Source: Clostridia bacterium (GTDB lineage Bacteria; Bacillota; Clostridia; TANB77; CAG-508). From it: DNA of 64,000 nt. Numbering within the stretch: position 1 is the stretch's first letter; every line of letters starts with the position of its first letter. This document shows, in pieces, positions 7,158 to 16,712 of this stretch. The notes beneath the pieces are model-generated. The model did not search any database and was not told the DNA's origin. It saw only the letters and a list, made by a program, of their open reading frames with translations. The stretch spans positions 10,972 through 74,971 of the forward strand of contig CAAEQN010000114.1 in assembly GCA_900758165.1 (NCBI GenBank), read 5' to 3'. The position numbers were made by a program, and so were the translations under genes.

Positions 7158-10100
7158 ATGGAGATAAACACATATAAAATGAAAAGAATAAGAAAAAGAA
7201 AGATAAATCTTATAAACAAAAGAAGTATATTTATTTTAATATGTCTAATAATGCTAGTAATTTTCGAAATAATTGCTTTTAGAAATTCAAAAGCAAATAA
7301 ATTAGTAGAAATAACTGCTAGCATTAAAGACTATGACTCAAAATTAGAAACAACACAACTAAATTTAACTGCTGCTAATTCAGGAGCGAGCGGTTATTAT
7401 TTGATTTTGCCAGAATATATTAATAATAAAAAAGTAAGTGAATTTTTCATAGAATCAAAAAATATGCATACTATTAATGAAAATCAAGAAGAACAAAGTA
7501 CAGAAGAAAATTTAATAGAAGATAATAATCAAGAAGAGTTAAATGCAACAGAAGACGAGCAACAAGCTATACAAGAACAGGAAGGTGAAGTTTCAAAATT
7601 ACCAAAAGAAACAATATATTTAACAGATGAAGAAGTAGAAAATAAAACAATAAACTTATCAGTAAGATATAGCACTTGTGAAAATGAAGGACAATTATTG
7701 TATGAACAAATAATTCAAACTCAAGTAGATAACGATGGAGATGGAAATTATGATAATACAATAAAAGCGGAAGGATTTATGCCAAATAATTCTAAAATAG
7801 TAGCTTCATTAGTAAACACAGAAGAAATGCCACCATCAATAGAAGAAAAGATTACAGAAAAAATGACTCTAAAAATAGCTTATGATATAAAAATAATATC
7901 TGATGGCAAAGAATATGAACCTTATGAATTTGATAAAGACATTAAAATTTCAATATCTGGAATGCAAGAAATAAATTCAGATACACAAAGGTATAAGGTT
8001 TTACATATTGAAAATCAAAATACAATAGAGGAAATAAAAGCAGTTGATGTATCAAAGGATACAGTAACTTTTAATGTAAATGGATTTTCAACTTATGCTG
8101 TATTGCTAGAAGATAATGTCTCTAAAGCTTCTATACTTTCAGCTAAAATGCAATATGCATTAGAATGGGATGGCACAGTAGCTAGTAAGTTTAGATTTGG
8201 AAGCGGAACTAAAGAAGATCCTTATCTAATAGTAAATGGAGATGAGTTTGCATATCTCTCAAAAAGTGTAAATAATGGAAATTCTTATGAAGGCAAATAT
8301 TTTTATTTAATAAATGATATAGATTTAAATAACAACACATGGACTCCAATTGGAAACCATAGTAATTCATTCAAAGGAGTTTTTGACGGATTAGGACATA
8401 CAATAGGAAACGGGGAAATAAACCTTCCAAGTTCTTTACCAACAACTGTAGAATCTTATGGAATGTTTGGTAGTATTGGTGGAGGTTCAAGTTATTCTTG
8501 TATAAAAAACTTGCAACTAGATAACATTACAATAAAGATTAATGCTACTGGAGAGACTGCTAGCAATACAAATGCAAAAGGCTATAACATAGGAATTGTA
8601 ACAGGAACGATGTTTAAAAATTCCCAGATAAAAAATGTTATAGTAAATAATGGCGAAATTTCTATAAAAAGCGCAATAATATTAACTTCAAATAGAATAA
8701 CGTTAAATAATAACTCCTCACAGGCTTTCATAGGAGGAATTGCAGGATATGCAACAAATTCAGCAACAAGCGATTCAGACCCAGGAGAATCAAGTAGATA
8801 TAAAATAGAAAATTGTTATTCTACTACAGATATAAGAACAAATTTTTATCCAAAACAAAATAAAAAAGTAAATGCTGCTCAACATGGAGTTGGTGGAATT
8901 ATTGGTGGAATAAGAAATCAACCTGTTTGGCCACAAAATTGTTTATATAAAGGAACAATAACTTCAGAATATGCTTTTGTGGGTCCTGTTTTTGGACAAG
9001 TAAGAGGAGGAAGTTCGGTTAGTGATACCAATAAGTTCTCTACAGTATGGAATGGTTATGATGCTGGAAATGCAAGCATGGTTGCTAATAGCTATTTTTA
9101 TGCTTATACTGCAAATAATAGTAGTTTCTCAACAAGTGTTAAGTCTGGTACTTCTAGTGAAACTAGATACTCTTTCTTTGCTTTAATGAAAGAGGTGCAA
9201 GGTGTTAATAAAGGGTTATACCTAGATAGTTTAGATACAATGTTAAACAATTTTAATAATTATGTAAGCAATAGCAAAACAGAGCATTTTCTTACTTGGA
9301 ATTTAACTGCAGGAACTGATTTATTTAGCTTCACTCCAGAGATAAAATTAACAGATAAGGAAGAAAAGCTAAAACATACAATTTTAGTTAACGGGCAAGA
9401 AAACTCTCAAGATTATAAATATAAATGGTATATAGATGGTCAATTAGATACTAGCAGAACTCAAAATAATATTTCACCTAATTGGGAAAAAGCTTTTAAA
9501 GCAGAAGTAATAGTTAGCAATGAAAATGCAGCAGCTTTATATACAATAGCAAATATTCCTAAATACGAACTTGATGTAGAGTTCAATCAAAATACAGCAC
9601 AAGGAACTTTAACTGCAAACATTGTAGGAACAGGAACTAACGATCCTAATTTTAATTTAGAAGATTATACTTTTAGATGGGAAGCTGAAGATATAAGTAG
9701 TGATGAACCAATTGTAAGAGAGGGGAATACTACAGATTTTATGACAATAGAATTTTCAAAAAATAATATATACACTTTTACAGCCACAAATAATAAATAT
9801 CCTTATATGAGTGTAGAAGGATATTATGGAGGAAATAGAACTGTAATATTTGTAGACTATAATAATGGGTCTGATTCAAATGACGGATTTACTCCGCAAA
9901 CAGCAGTAAAGACTTTCGCTACAGCTTATGGAAAATTTGAAAAAAATAGAAGTAGAGAAGAAAATATAATTGTCTTAATGGGAAATTATACAAATATAGA
10001 ATATTTAAATAGTGAGTATAATAGTACTTATCAAAAAGATGTAACAATTACAGGAAAATATAAAGGAAAGGATTACAATGCTGTACTTGCTTTTCAAGCA

Positions 10101-10436
10101 GCAAATACTTACAGATATTTAAATGGAAATACAACATTTATGCATCTTACATTTGATGGGAATAGTAATAATACATCAGATACAAACTGTGGTCAAACAT
10201 ATTTCTTCTTACAAGGGTACAGCCTTACAATGGGAGAAAGCATTGTAATGAAAAATTATAAGAATGCGGAATCTTATGAAGGGTTAATAAAAACAGAAAA
10301 TACTAATAGTGTGAACGCACCAGCATTCCATATTTTGGGTGGATGGTTAAAATATAATAATTCATCTCTTCCTAGAAACAATGCTAAAATACTAATAAAA
10401 AGTGGAACTTACGCAAGAATAATACTTCGGAGGTAG
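7158..10436 (+). CDS. Giant surface adhesin, N-terminal part (interrupted by frameshift)
   Basis: N-terminal 1092 codons of a secreted repetitive protein. A basic N-terminus (KMKRIRKRK) and one hydrophobic segment (about residues 24-42) form a signal peptide or anchor. An acidic Glu/Gln-rich stretch follows (about 110-150), then a beta-sandwich-like region ending FNVNGFSTYAVLLED. From about 345 there is a GLUG-type module (GSGTKEDPYLIVNGDEF ... NDIDLN ... WTPIG ... FKGVFDGLGHTI). Near 895, FVDYNNGSDSNDGF begins a pectate-lyase-like beta-helix. The frame closes at TAG 10434-10436, but coding sense continues in the next frame: removing one base near 10419-10425 turns RIILRR-stop into RIYFGGSLG. 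No LPXTG motif is seen. A SipW-type peptidase gene lies at the far end of the locus. Confidence 0.85.
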   Translation: MEINTYKMKRIRKRKINLINKRSIFILICLIMLVIFEIIAFRNSKANKLVEITASIKDYDSKLETTQLNLTAANSGASGYYLILPEYINNKKVSEFFIESKNMHTINENQEEQSTEENLIEDNNQEELNATEDEQQAIQEQEGEVSKLPKETIYLTDEEVENKTINLSVRYSTCENEGQLLYEQIIQTQVDNDGDGNYDNTIKAEGFMPNNSKIVASLVNTEEMPPSIEEKITEKMTLKIAYDIKIISDGKEYEPYEFDKDIKISISGMQEINSDTQRYKVLHIENQNTIEEIKAVDVSKDTVTFNVNGFSTYAVLLEDNVSKASILSAKMQYALEWDGTVASKFRFGSGTKEDPYLIVNGDEFAYLSKSVNNGNSYEGKYFYLINDIDLNNNTWTPIGNHSNSFKGVFDGLGHTIGNGEINLPSSLPTTVESYGMFGSIGGGSSYSCIKNLQLDNITIKINATGETASNTNAKGYNIGIVTGTMFKNSQIKNVIVNNGEISIKSAIILTSNRITLNNNSSQAFIGGIAGYATNSATSDSDPGESSRYKIENCYSTTDIRTNFYPKQNKKVNAAQHGVGGIIGGIRNQPVWPQNCLYKGTITSEYAFVGPVFGQVRGGSSVSDTNKFSTVWNGYDAGNASMVANSYFYAYTANNSSFSTSVKSGTSSETRYSFFALMKEVQGVNKGLYLDSLDTMLNNFNNYVSNSKTEHFLTWNLTAGTDLFSFTPEIKLTDKEEKLKHTILVNGQENSQDYKYKWYIDGQLDTSRTQNNISPNWEKAFKAEVIVSNENAAALYTIANIPKYELDVEFNQNTAQGTLTANIVGTGTNDPNFNLEDYTFRWEAEDISSDEPIVREGNTTDFMTIEFSKNNIYTFTATNNKYPYMSVEGYYGGNRTVIFVDYNNGSDSNDGFTPQTAVKTFATAYGKFEKNRSREENIIVLMGNYTNIEYLNSEYNSTYQKDVTITGKYKGKDYNAVLAFQAANTYRYLNGNTTFMHLTFDGNSNNTSDTNCGQTYFFLQGYSLTMGESIVMKNYKNAESYEGLIKTENTNSVNAPAFHILGGWLKYNNSSLPRNNAKILIKSGTYARIILRR

Positions 10437-10995
10437 TTTAGGAAAGACTGGAGAATGGGGAATTGGTCAACTTGTATCAAAAGACTTTATAGGCTCTAAT
10501 CTAACAAGTGATGTATACTCTCCAGAGTTAACAATAGATATAAAAGAAAGTGCAACTAAAGATTACCCTTATGATATTAATCTAATATCTGGGGGTAGTA
10601 CGTGTGGAAATATTTATGGAAATGTTAAAATAAATGTAAAAAATGGAAACATAGGACGTGTATTAGGTGCAAGTATAGGTGATACTATTACTGGAAATCT
10701 ATTAGATGGAATGCTAGCGATAGTGGGAATGTGGAACTATCCAAGAAATACTTTTATAGGATATACAACCATAAATATGTATGGTGGAAATGTAGCAGAA
10801 ATATATGGAGGAAGTTTAGGTAGAAATATAAACGCTATAAATAATGGATTCTGGGGATCTACATTAATGAGCGATTCGTATTTTTATGGAACTATAAATA
10901 TAAACATATCTGGTGGAACAGTAAGCAAGAAAATATATGGTGCAGGAGCAGGAGGAGTTTCACGGATACAGTGTAAATTCATCAGATACATATAA
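10426..10995 (+). pseudogene. Giant surface adhesin, middle part (frame +1)
   Basis: An open frame continues the beta-helix repeats (SLGKTGEWGIG, GGSTCGNIYGNVKIN, MYGGNVAEIYGGSLG, ISGGTVSKKIYGAGAGG) between two frame changes. It has no ribosome site of its own; the first ATG in this frame (10711) falls in mid-repeat. The frame ends at 10995, after a second +1 change at about 10955-10964: dropping one base turns GGVSRIQCK into GGVSGYSVNSS. This piece is translated only if the frameshifts are sequencing errors or are bypassed. Confidence 0.8.
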
Positions 10996-13900
10996 AAATA
11001 AACCAGGGTTAATAAACAATGAATACAAAGATATAAATACATCTGTAAATATAAATATATCTGGCGGAACAATTAAAGGAGATATATATGGAGGAGGATT
11101 TGGATATACAGAATATCTAACAATAGATACTACTCCGAAAGATGCAGGAGCTTTATATGGAAATAGTAATATAAACATATCTGGTTCTCCAACAATAAAT
11201 GGTAACATTTATGCAGCAGGTAGAGGAGCTACAGGCAGTAGTTTAAGTAATTTGGCATCAAAAAAACCTGACCTTGCACAAGTTGAGGGAGATACCCATA
11301 TAACAATATCAGGTACACCCAAAATAACAGGAGAAATATATGGTGGTGGAGAAGGAGTAAAGAACTACTCTAACATGGCCAAACTAACTGGTAATTCTTA
11401 TATAACGATATCAGGGGATTTAAATACAAAATTATATGGAGGCGGAAATATTGCCAAAACAAAAGGATTAACAATTATAACAATTACAGATGGAACACAT
11501 ACAAAAGATATATATGGTGGAGGTAATGTAGGAGAAGTCGAAGGTAAATCTTATATATATATAAAAGGCGGAAACTCTAATAATGTATATGGAGGAGGAA
11601 GCCAAATTGGAATAATAGACTCTAGCCAAAAACTTAATGAAGGTGACTGTTCAACAAATATATTTGTGTCAGGAGGAAATACAACTAATATATATGGTGG
11701 TTCTAATATAAGTGGAAATGTTCCTACAAGCTATATAGAAACAACAGCAGGAACTGTAGAAAACATATATGGTGGGAATAATGCTGGTGGAACAACAATT
11801 ACTCCAAAGATTGTAACAAATGGTGGAACTATAGAAAACATATATGGTGGAGGCAACATGGCAGACACTCCAGAAAAGTCTAATATAACAATCAACAATG
11901 GAGAAATAACAAATGCATTTGGAGGGGCAAATAAAGCTAATGTACCAAATACTAATGTAGAAGTAAATGGAGGACAAATAAAAAATATATATGGCGGTTC
12001 AAATCAATCTGGAACAGTTAACCAAAGCAATATAAATATAAAAGGTGGAAATATAGACTCTGCTTATGGAGGAAATAATTTAGGAGGAACAACTACTAAA
12101 ACAAAAGTCACAATATTTGAAAATAACGACATTGTAAACAATGTATTTGGAGGAGGAAACCGTGCAACAACTGATTCCCCACAAGTAATAGTAAATGGAA
12201 ATGTTAAGAATAGTGTTTTTGGTGGTGGAAACCAAGCAGATATTACTACTAATACAAATGTAGAAATAGGAAAAGCAACTATTGGAGGAAATGTATATGG
12301 TGGTGGAAATGAAGGAGGAGTACTAGGAAATACTTATGTACATATAAAAGACTCTAATATTTCTGGTTCAGCTTATGCAGGAGGCAATGGTGTAAATGCA
12401 ACAGTAAATAAAAACGCTAAAATAAATATAGACGGCACAACTACAAATATAACAAAAAGTGTATTTGGAGGAGGAAACCAGGCAAAAACAGGTTCTCAAG
12501 ATAGCAATGATTCTAACAGTATAGTAAATATTGTTGGTGCAACTATTGGAGGAAATGTATATGGTGGAGCAAATACATCAAAAGTCTATGGAAAAACATA
12601 CACAAATATAGGGTATAATACAGTTAAAGATTCAACAATAAATCAGAATTATAATGATGCAGAAGATTCATCTCTTGAAATAGGAAATATAATAATTAAT
12701 GGTACAGTATTTGGAGGAGGAGAAGCAAATGCTTCTGGTTCAGAAATTTACGACTTTGAATATATAAGTGTTACCAAAGGTATATTAATAAATATAAATG
12801 CAAAAGAACATGCCGAATTTCATATAAAAGGTAGCATCTTTGGGTCTGGTAATGCATCAAGTTCACAAGGTGAAAGTATTATAAAGATAAAAGATTATGG
12901 TAGTGTATATGAACCACAGGATAATATATCTATACAAAGAGCAGATGTAGTTACTATAGACAATTCAGCCATTTACTTATCTGGTACAACAGATAGAACA
13001 AATGAATTATCAACTATGAAGTATTCTTTAAGTAGAATAGATGATTTAAAATTAAAGAACAACTCAATATTATATTTGAGTTATGGAGCTAACTTATTAA
13101 AAAAATACGAAAGTTTAGTAGGCGAAGATGGAAAAGAAGAGAAAGCTACAGTAACTATAGATGAAGAGACTGGAAAAATAACTCAAACAAATGTAGACAA
13201 TAGAATTTACATGGCAGAAGGTAGAAATCTAATTATTGCAAACAAAGAAAGACCAATGACAGGAGACTATGGTGAAGTATATGGTATGACATTTTTCGGA
13301 ATGTTTACAAATTTTATGAATCCTAGTACTAGTACAGGTATATATAATAAAGAATATAAAAACGGAGATCAAATTATAAATGAAGGTACAGTTTCTTCAA
13401 ATTCTTATGTAATGGCAAAGAATAAAGAAAATCATGATCTTACACAAGATGGATTTTATTCAAATTTTGAAGATGAAGAAAATGAAAAACATATAAAAAT
13501 AAAATTGATAGATGCAGAATTAATAGATCCTACTTGTTATATGTGGTTAATAGGTAAAGAACTAGAGGTTACTACTTTTGAAGTGTCACTAATTGCTTCT
13601 AAATATGCAACACTTGGAACTTATGAGTTAGCACTTATGGGATTTTCAACACCAAATACAAAGTTCTTATTAACAGGATTTTCTGCTGGGCTTGCAGAAG
13701 GTATAGAACTTATAGAGCCAAATTTAATAAATATGATTGAACCTGATCAAGAAACTGCAGATAATAAATTTGGATTATCTATGAAAACAGGAAATACTGG
13801 ATGGACAACAAAAGGTAGTACAACATTTATAACACAAAATGGTGGAACATATATGGGAACAACAGCTTATAATAACGAGAATGCAGAAAGTGTACCGACT

Positions 13901-15493
13901 TTAAATTTGTGCTTATATCATTCAGAGAATATATCTGTTGCAAAACCGCTTGGAAGTACAAAAATAAGGCTTCAAGCGCAGATTCCAGTAGATGAATTAA
14001 ATTATCAATTTGCATATATAGACATAGATATAACTTTAGAAACAAAATTGTATCAAGATAATAGTTATGAAGCGGCAATATCACCAGGACAAGAATTTAA
14101 TTTGTTTGCAACAACGGAAACAAATATTACAGATTCAAGTGCATTCTCTACATATTATTCACTATTTATACAGAATTTTGTTAATAATAACGAAGAAAAA
14201 GAAAATAAAATTAATAGTCAAGACTATTTTAATACTTATAAACACGCTTTAGAATCAAGAAATTCAAAAGGAGAGGCTTTTGCATTTCCAAAAAACACAA
14301 AAATCACTTTAATAGATATGGTTACACACAAATACTATTATTATGTTGTAACAGAAGATGATGAAACAAACAAAAAGAACGTATATAAATTAGAAGATTT
14401 TGTGGCGATGGGAAGTGATAATAGCTACTATAACGAACGAGAAAATTGTCAAAAGTATTATAATACAGACCAAGATATATTATATGAAAGCTTCATATTC
14501 CAAGTAAATTTTGAAGAAAGCAATATAGCATCAGATATAAAAAATAATACACTACTAATGGAAATAAGAGATGAAGATGAAGAAACATTAATAAGCGTAC
14601 TTGGTAGTCAAAGGGATACGTTAGTTTATAGTGTTTATAAAGATAAAGATGCTACAATTAAAGTATCTGCAAGCACAAATAAAGATGTAGTATATTTAGG
14701 AGACAATTTTACACTTTCTATTGCAACAGATTTTAAGCAAAATAGAATAAATTCAAAAACTGTATATGATACACATTTCTTTGATAATAAAATGGGAGTA
14801 AAAATTTCTATATTTGACAGTCAAGGAAACAGACTTAACAGTGATTCTTTATTAGGTGTATCTTTTAGTCTGGATAATGTAAAATATTATCCAAGAATTG
14901 ATGGAACAGTAAGAATAAATACTGCGGACAAAGTATCAAATGTACTTTCAAGAATTGTGATAGATACAGCAGATAATACAGTTTTAGCTACAGGAGATTA
15001 TACAATAAAGATAGAAAGTTTTGGCTCACCAGATGGTATTTATTATGGAATTAAATCATCAGATACAGCAGAAGTAAAAATTACAATAATAGAATCAAGT
15101 TATGGATTAAAAGTATATACAGATGATAATTCAAAAATAATAAATAAAGATACAGGACACACTCAAGATAATAGTAGTTTGTTAACAGCAAACATAGAAT
15201 ATTCATCAGGATTAGAAAATCCTAGTATAGCAGTAGCACTATATAGGCGAGACTATTCAAATACATATTCTCAAAACTATGAACTAGTGGACTTATCGGA
15301 TTATTTATCTATATCATTAACACCAACAAAGAATGATAAAGAGTATTTAATAACTAATACTCCACAAGCGACGATGAAATTCTTCTTTAATATAGGAACA
15401 GATTTAGTTACAGGAACATATAAATTAGCTTTTAAATTATATGACAATGGAGAGTATATAGGAGAAACCTATGAATACTTAATAATAAAATAA
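10937..15493 (+). CDS. Giant surface adhesin, C-terminal part with YGGG(N/S) beta-helix repeats
   Basis: About 1510 codons in the third frame; the ATG at 10937 lies before the frame change and is unlikely to be a real start, so true coding begins near 10961. Up to about 12860 it is a dense array of imperfect units with cores such as IYGGGN, VFGGGNQA and AYGGNN, spaced roughly 20-35 residues, as expected for a right-handed beta-solenoid. After that come non-repeat, beta-rich, probably Ig-like domains (13000-15493), with several SIATDF/VKITI-type strands in the last third. There is no sortase motif or C-terminal membrane segment. If read through, the whole protein would be about 2775 aa. It is followed 31 bases later by a SipW-type peptidase gene. 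Confidence 0.85.
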   Translation: MVQEQEEFHGYSVNSSDTYKNKPGLINNEYKDINTSVNINISGGTIKGDIYGGGFGYTEYLTIDTTPKDAGALYGNSNINISGSPTINGNIYAAGRGATGSSLSNLASKKPDLAQVEGDTHITISGTPKITGEIYGGGEGVKNYSNMAKLTGNSYITISGDLNTKLYGGGNIAKTKGLTIITITDGTHTKDIYGGGNVGEVEGKSYIYIKGGNSNNVYGGGSQIGIIDSSQKLNEGDCSTNIFVSGGNTTNIYGGSNISGNVPTSYIETTAGTVENIYGGNNAGGTTITPKIVTNGGTIENIYGGGNMADTPEKSNITINNGEITNAFGGANKANVPNTNVEVNGGQIKNIYGGSNQSGTVNQSNINIKGGNIDSAYGGNNLGGTTTKTKVTIFENNDIVNNVFGGGNRATTDSPQVIVNGNVKNSVFGGGNQADITTNTNVEIGKATIGGNVYGGGNEGGVLGNTYVHIKDSNISGSAYAGGNGVNATVNKNAKINIDGTTTNITKSVFGGGNQAKTGSQDSNDSNSIVNIVGATIGGNVYGGANTSKVYGKTYTNIGYNTVKDSTINQNYNDAEDSSLEIGNIIINGTVFGGGEANASGSEIYDFEYISVTKGILININAKEHAEFHIKGSIFGSGNASSSQGESIIKIKDYGSVYEPQDNISIQRADVVTIDNSAIYLSGTTDRTNELSTMKYSLSRIDDLKLKNNSILYLSYGANLLKKYESLVGEDGKEEKATVTIDEETGKITQTNVDNRIYMAEGRNLIIANKERPMTGDYGEVYGMTFFGMFTNFMNPSTSTGIYNKEYKNGDQIINEGTVSSNSYVMAKNKENHDLTQDGFYSNFEDEENEKHIKIKLIDAELIDPTCYMWLIGKELEVTTFEVSLIASKYATLGTYELALMGFSTPNTKFLLTGFSAGLAEGIELIEPNLINMIEPDQETADNKFGLSMKTGNTGWTTKGSTTFITQNGGTYMGTTAYNNENAESVPTLNLCLYHSENISVAKPLGSTKIRLQAQIPVDELNYQFAYIDIDITLETKLYQDNSYEAAISPGQEFNLFATTETNITDSSAFSTYYSLFIQNFVNNNEEKENKINSQDYFNTYKHALESRNSKGEAFAFPKNTKITLIDMVTHKYYYYVVTEDDETNKKNVYKLEDFVAMGSDNSYYNERENCQKYYNTDQDILYESFIFQVNFEESNIASDIKNNTLLMEIRDEDEETLISVLGSQRDTLVYSVYKDKDATIKVSASTNKDVVYLGDNFTLSIATDFKQNRINSKTVYDTHFFDNKMGVKISIFDSQGNRLNSDSLLGVSFSLDNVKYYPRIDGTVRINTADKVSNVLSRIVIDTADNTVLATGDYTIKIESFGSPDGIYYGIKSSDTAEVKITIIESSYGLKVYTDDNSKIINKDTGHTQDNSSLLTANIEYSSGLENPSIAVALYRRDYSNTYSQNYELVDLSDYLSISLTPTKNDKEYLITNTPQATMKFFFNIGTDLVTGTYKLAFKLYDNGEYIGETYEYLIIK
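11050..12860 (+). repeat. Degenerate coding repeats (GG-G-N solenoid units)
   Basis: About 25 imperfect copies of a unit encoding [IV][YF]GG[GSAN]N followed by 15-30 variable residues rich in T, N and G. DNA copies share cores like tatggtggaggt / tttggaggagga but are not identical, so the repeat is old or under drift rather than recently amplified. Confidence 0.75.
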
Positions 15494-15524
15494 AATTTAT
15501 AGATATAAAACGAAAGGATAACAA

Positions 15525-16106
15525 ATGAAATACGACATAGATTCAATAAAAAAGAGAAAAGAAATAAATAACAGAATAAAGAAAACTGTATTCATATTTA
15601 TAATAATATTGTTGTATAATATTGTTTTATTGTACATGTCTTATATAGATAAATTTGATACTCCTAGTTTTTATATCTATAAAGCCTATATTATATCAAC
15701 AGAAAGTATGCAACCAACATTAAAAAAAGGTGATGTAATAGTTATAAAAAAGGTAGATAAAAAAGATTTAAGAATAGATGACATTATTACTTTTAAAGTA
15801 AAAGGAGAAGTAATTACACATAGAATAGTTGAAATAGATGAAGTTAATGGAACATATAAAACCAAGGGAGATAACAATAATATTATAGATGATGTAAATT
15901 TACTTTTTGAAGACATAGAGGGAAAAGAAATTATAAAAATACCACATTTAGGAAATATAGTTTCTGGACTAAAAAATGGAATAATAATAATACTTACAAT
16001 ATTGATATGTCTAATTATTTATTTAAACAAAATGGAAATGAAAGAAAAGAGTAATGCTAGGAGAGAAAAAAAGAAAATTGAAGACCAAAAATTTATTGGA
16101 AAATAA
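15525..16106 (+). CDS. SipW-type (ER-type) signal peptidase I, catalytically intact
   Basis: 193-aa membrane protein of the SipW/archaeal-ER signal-peptidase family, which uses a Ser/His pair rather than Ser/Lys. It has an N-terminal membrane segment (about 20-40) and a catalytic block IISTESMQPTLKKGD with Ser61. ITHRIVEID carries His99, KTKGDNNN carries Asp116, and a C-terminal membrane segment spans about 150-166. SipW in bacilli processes TasA-like fibre proteins. Here the gene directly follows the giant adhesin and overlaps the next gene by 53 bases. That next gene is a paralogue without the catalytic residues, suggesting a two-subunit or regulated peptidase. Confidence 0.9.
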   Translation: MKYDIDSIKKRKEINNRIKKTVFIFIIILLYNIVLLYMSYIDKFDTPSFYIYKAYIISTESMQPTLKKGDVIVIKKVDKKDLRIDDIITFKVKGEVITHRIVEIDEVNGTYKTKGDNNNIIDDVNLLFEDIEGKEIIKIPHLGNIVSGLKNGIIIILTILICLIIYLNKMEMKEKSNARREKKKIEDQKFIGK

Positions 16107-16650
16107 AAAAATTTTAAATATATTGAAATATATAGGATTAGCATTATTTATTTGCTTAATAATATATAATTGTTTATATATTTTGAATAAGGAATTTAAA
16201 AAAAGAGAATATGTTAAAATTTTTAATATATATATATCTACCCAAAAAGACAATCTTATGGAACCCGAAATATATAAAAATAGCTTATTAATTAGTTACA
16301 AAACAACAGAAAAAGATATAGATGCAAATAAGATTATAGGATATGATTCTATAAATACAAACGCAAATATGTATATAAAATATTCTAGAATACAGAAGAT
16401 AAAAAGCAATAATGGAAAAATTACATATATAACTAAATTAGATAAAAATTACCATAATGACATTGAAGAGAAAAGCATAGAACAGTTAAAGTATAAGATA
16501 ATAGTAAAATTGCCTATAATAGGATTTTTATTTAGAATATTCGAGAGTAAAATTACTACAGTAATTGTTACAGTATTTTTTATACTAATTTTAAAGAGAA
16601 AATTATATAAAGAAAAAATGAGCTTTAAAAGAAAGCAAATAAGAAAATAA
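16054..16650 (+). CDS. Degenerate SipW-type signal peptidase paralogue (no catalytic Ser/His)
   Basis: 198-aa protein with the same architecture as its upstream neighbour: N-terminal membrane segment (about 22-42), extracytoplasmic domain, C-terminal membrane segment (about 170-188). Aligning landmarks by eye, the active-site block reads QKDNLMEPEIYKNSLLI, with Leu68 where the catalytic Ser belongs. The His block reads IKYSRIQKI, with Ser111 in place of His. The third landmark TKGD is TKLD, retaining Asp130. It therefore looks like an inactive family member. The start is uncertain: ATG 16054 lacks a clear ribosome site, while TTG 16078 has AGGAGAG 12 bases upstream. Overlap with the active gene supports cotranslation. 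Last gene before a two-way terminator. Confidence 0.75.
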   Translation: MLGEKKRKLKTKNLLENKKILNILKYIGLALFICLIIYNCLYILNKEFKKREYVKIFNIYISTQKDNLMEPEIYKNSLLISYKTTEKDIDANKIIGYDSINTNANMYIKYSRIQKIKSNNGKITYITKLDKNYHNDIEEKSIEQLKYKIIVKLPIIGFLFRIFESKITTVIVTVFFILILKRKLYKEKMSFKRKQIRK

Positions 16651-16656
16651 AAAGAG

Positions 16657-16712
16657 AATAAGGATATATTATTCTACAGAAGACATTATATCCTTATTTT
16701 TGCTTTTTTTTA
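16657..16712. terminator. Bidirectional terminator between the adhesin operon and the minus-strand gene
   Basis: AATAAGGATATA (16657-16668) pairs with TATATCCTTATT (16687-16698), T-runs on the plus side and A-runs on the other. It overlaps the 3' end of the convergent minus-strand gene. Confidence 0.8.

Noticed and set aside
10419..10964. Programmed ribosomal frameshifting in the adhesin
   Set aside because: No slippery heptamer, stimulatory hairpin or rare-codon/stop arrangement of known +1 sites is visible; mutation or assembly error is simpler.
11050..12860. CRISPR-like or RTX-like repeat array
   Set aside because: The repeats are coding, in frame, imperfect and lack constant spacers. 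They have GGGN cores but not the Asp pattern of calcium-binding RTX repeats.
15480..15493. Sortase (LPXTG) anchoring of the adhesin
   Set aside because: The C-terminus has no LPXTG, hydrophobic segment or basic tail, and no sortase gene is in the window.
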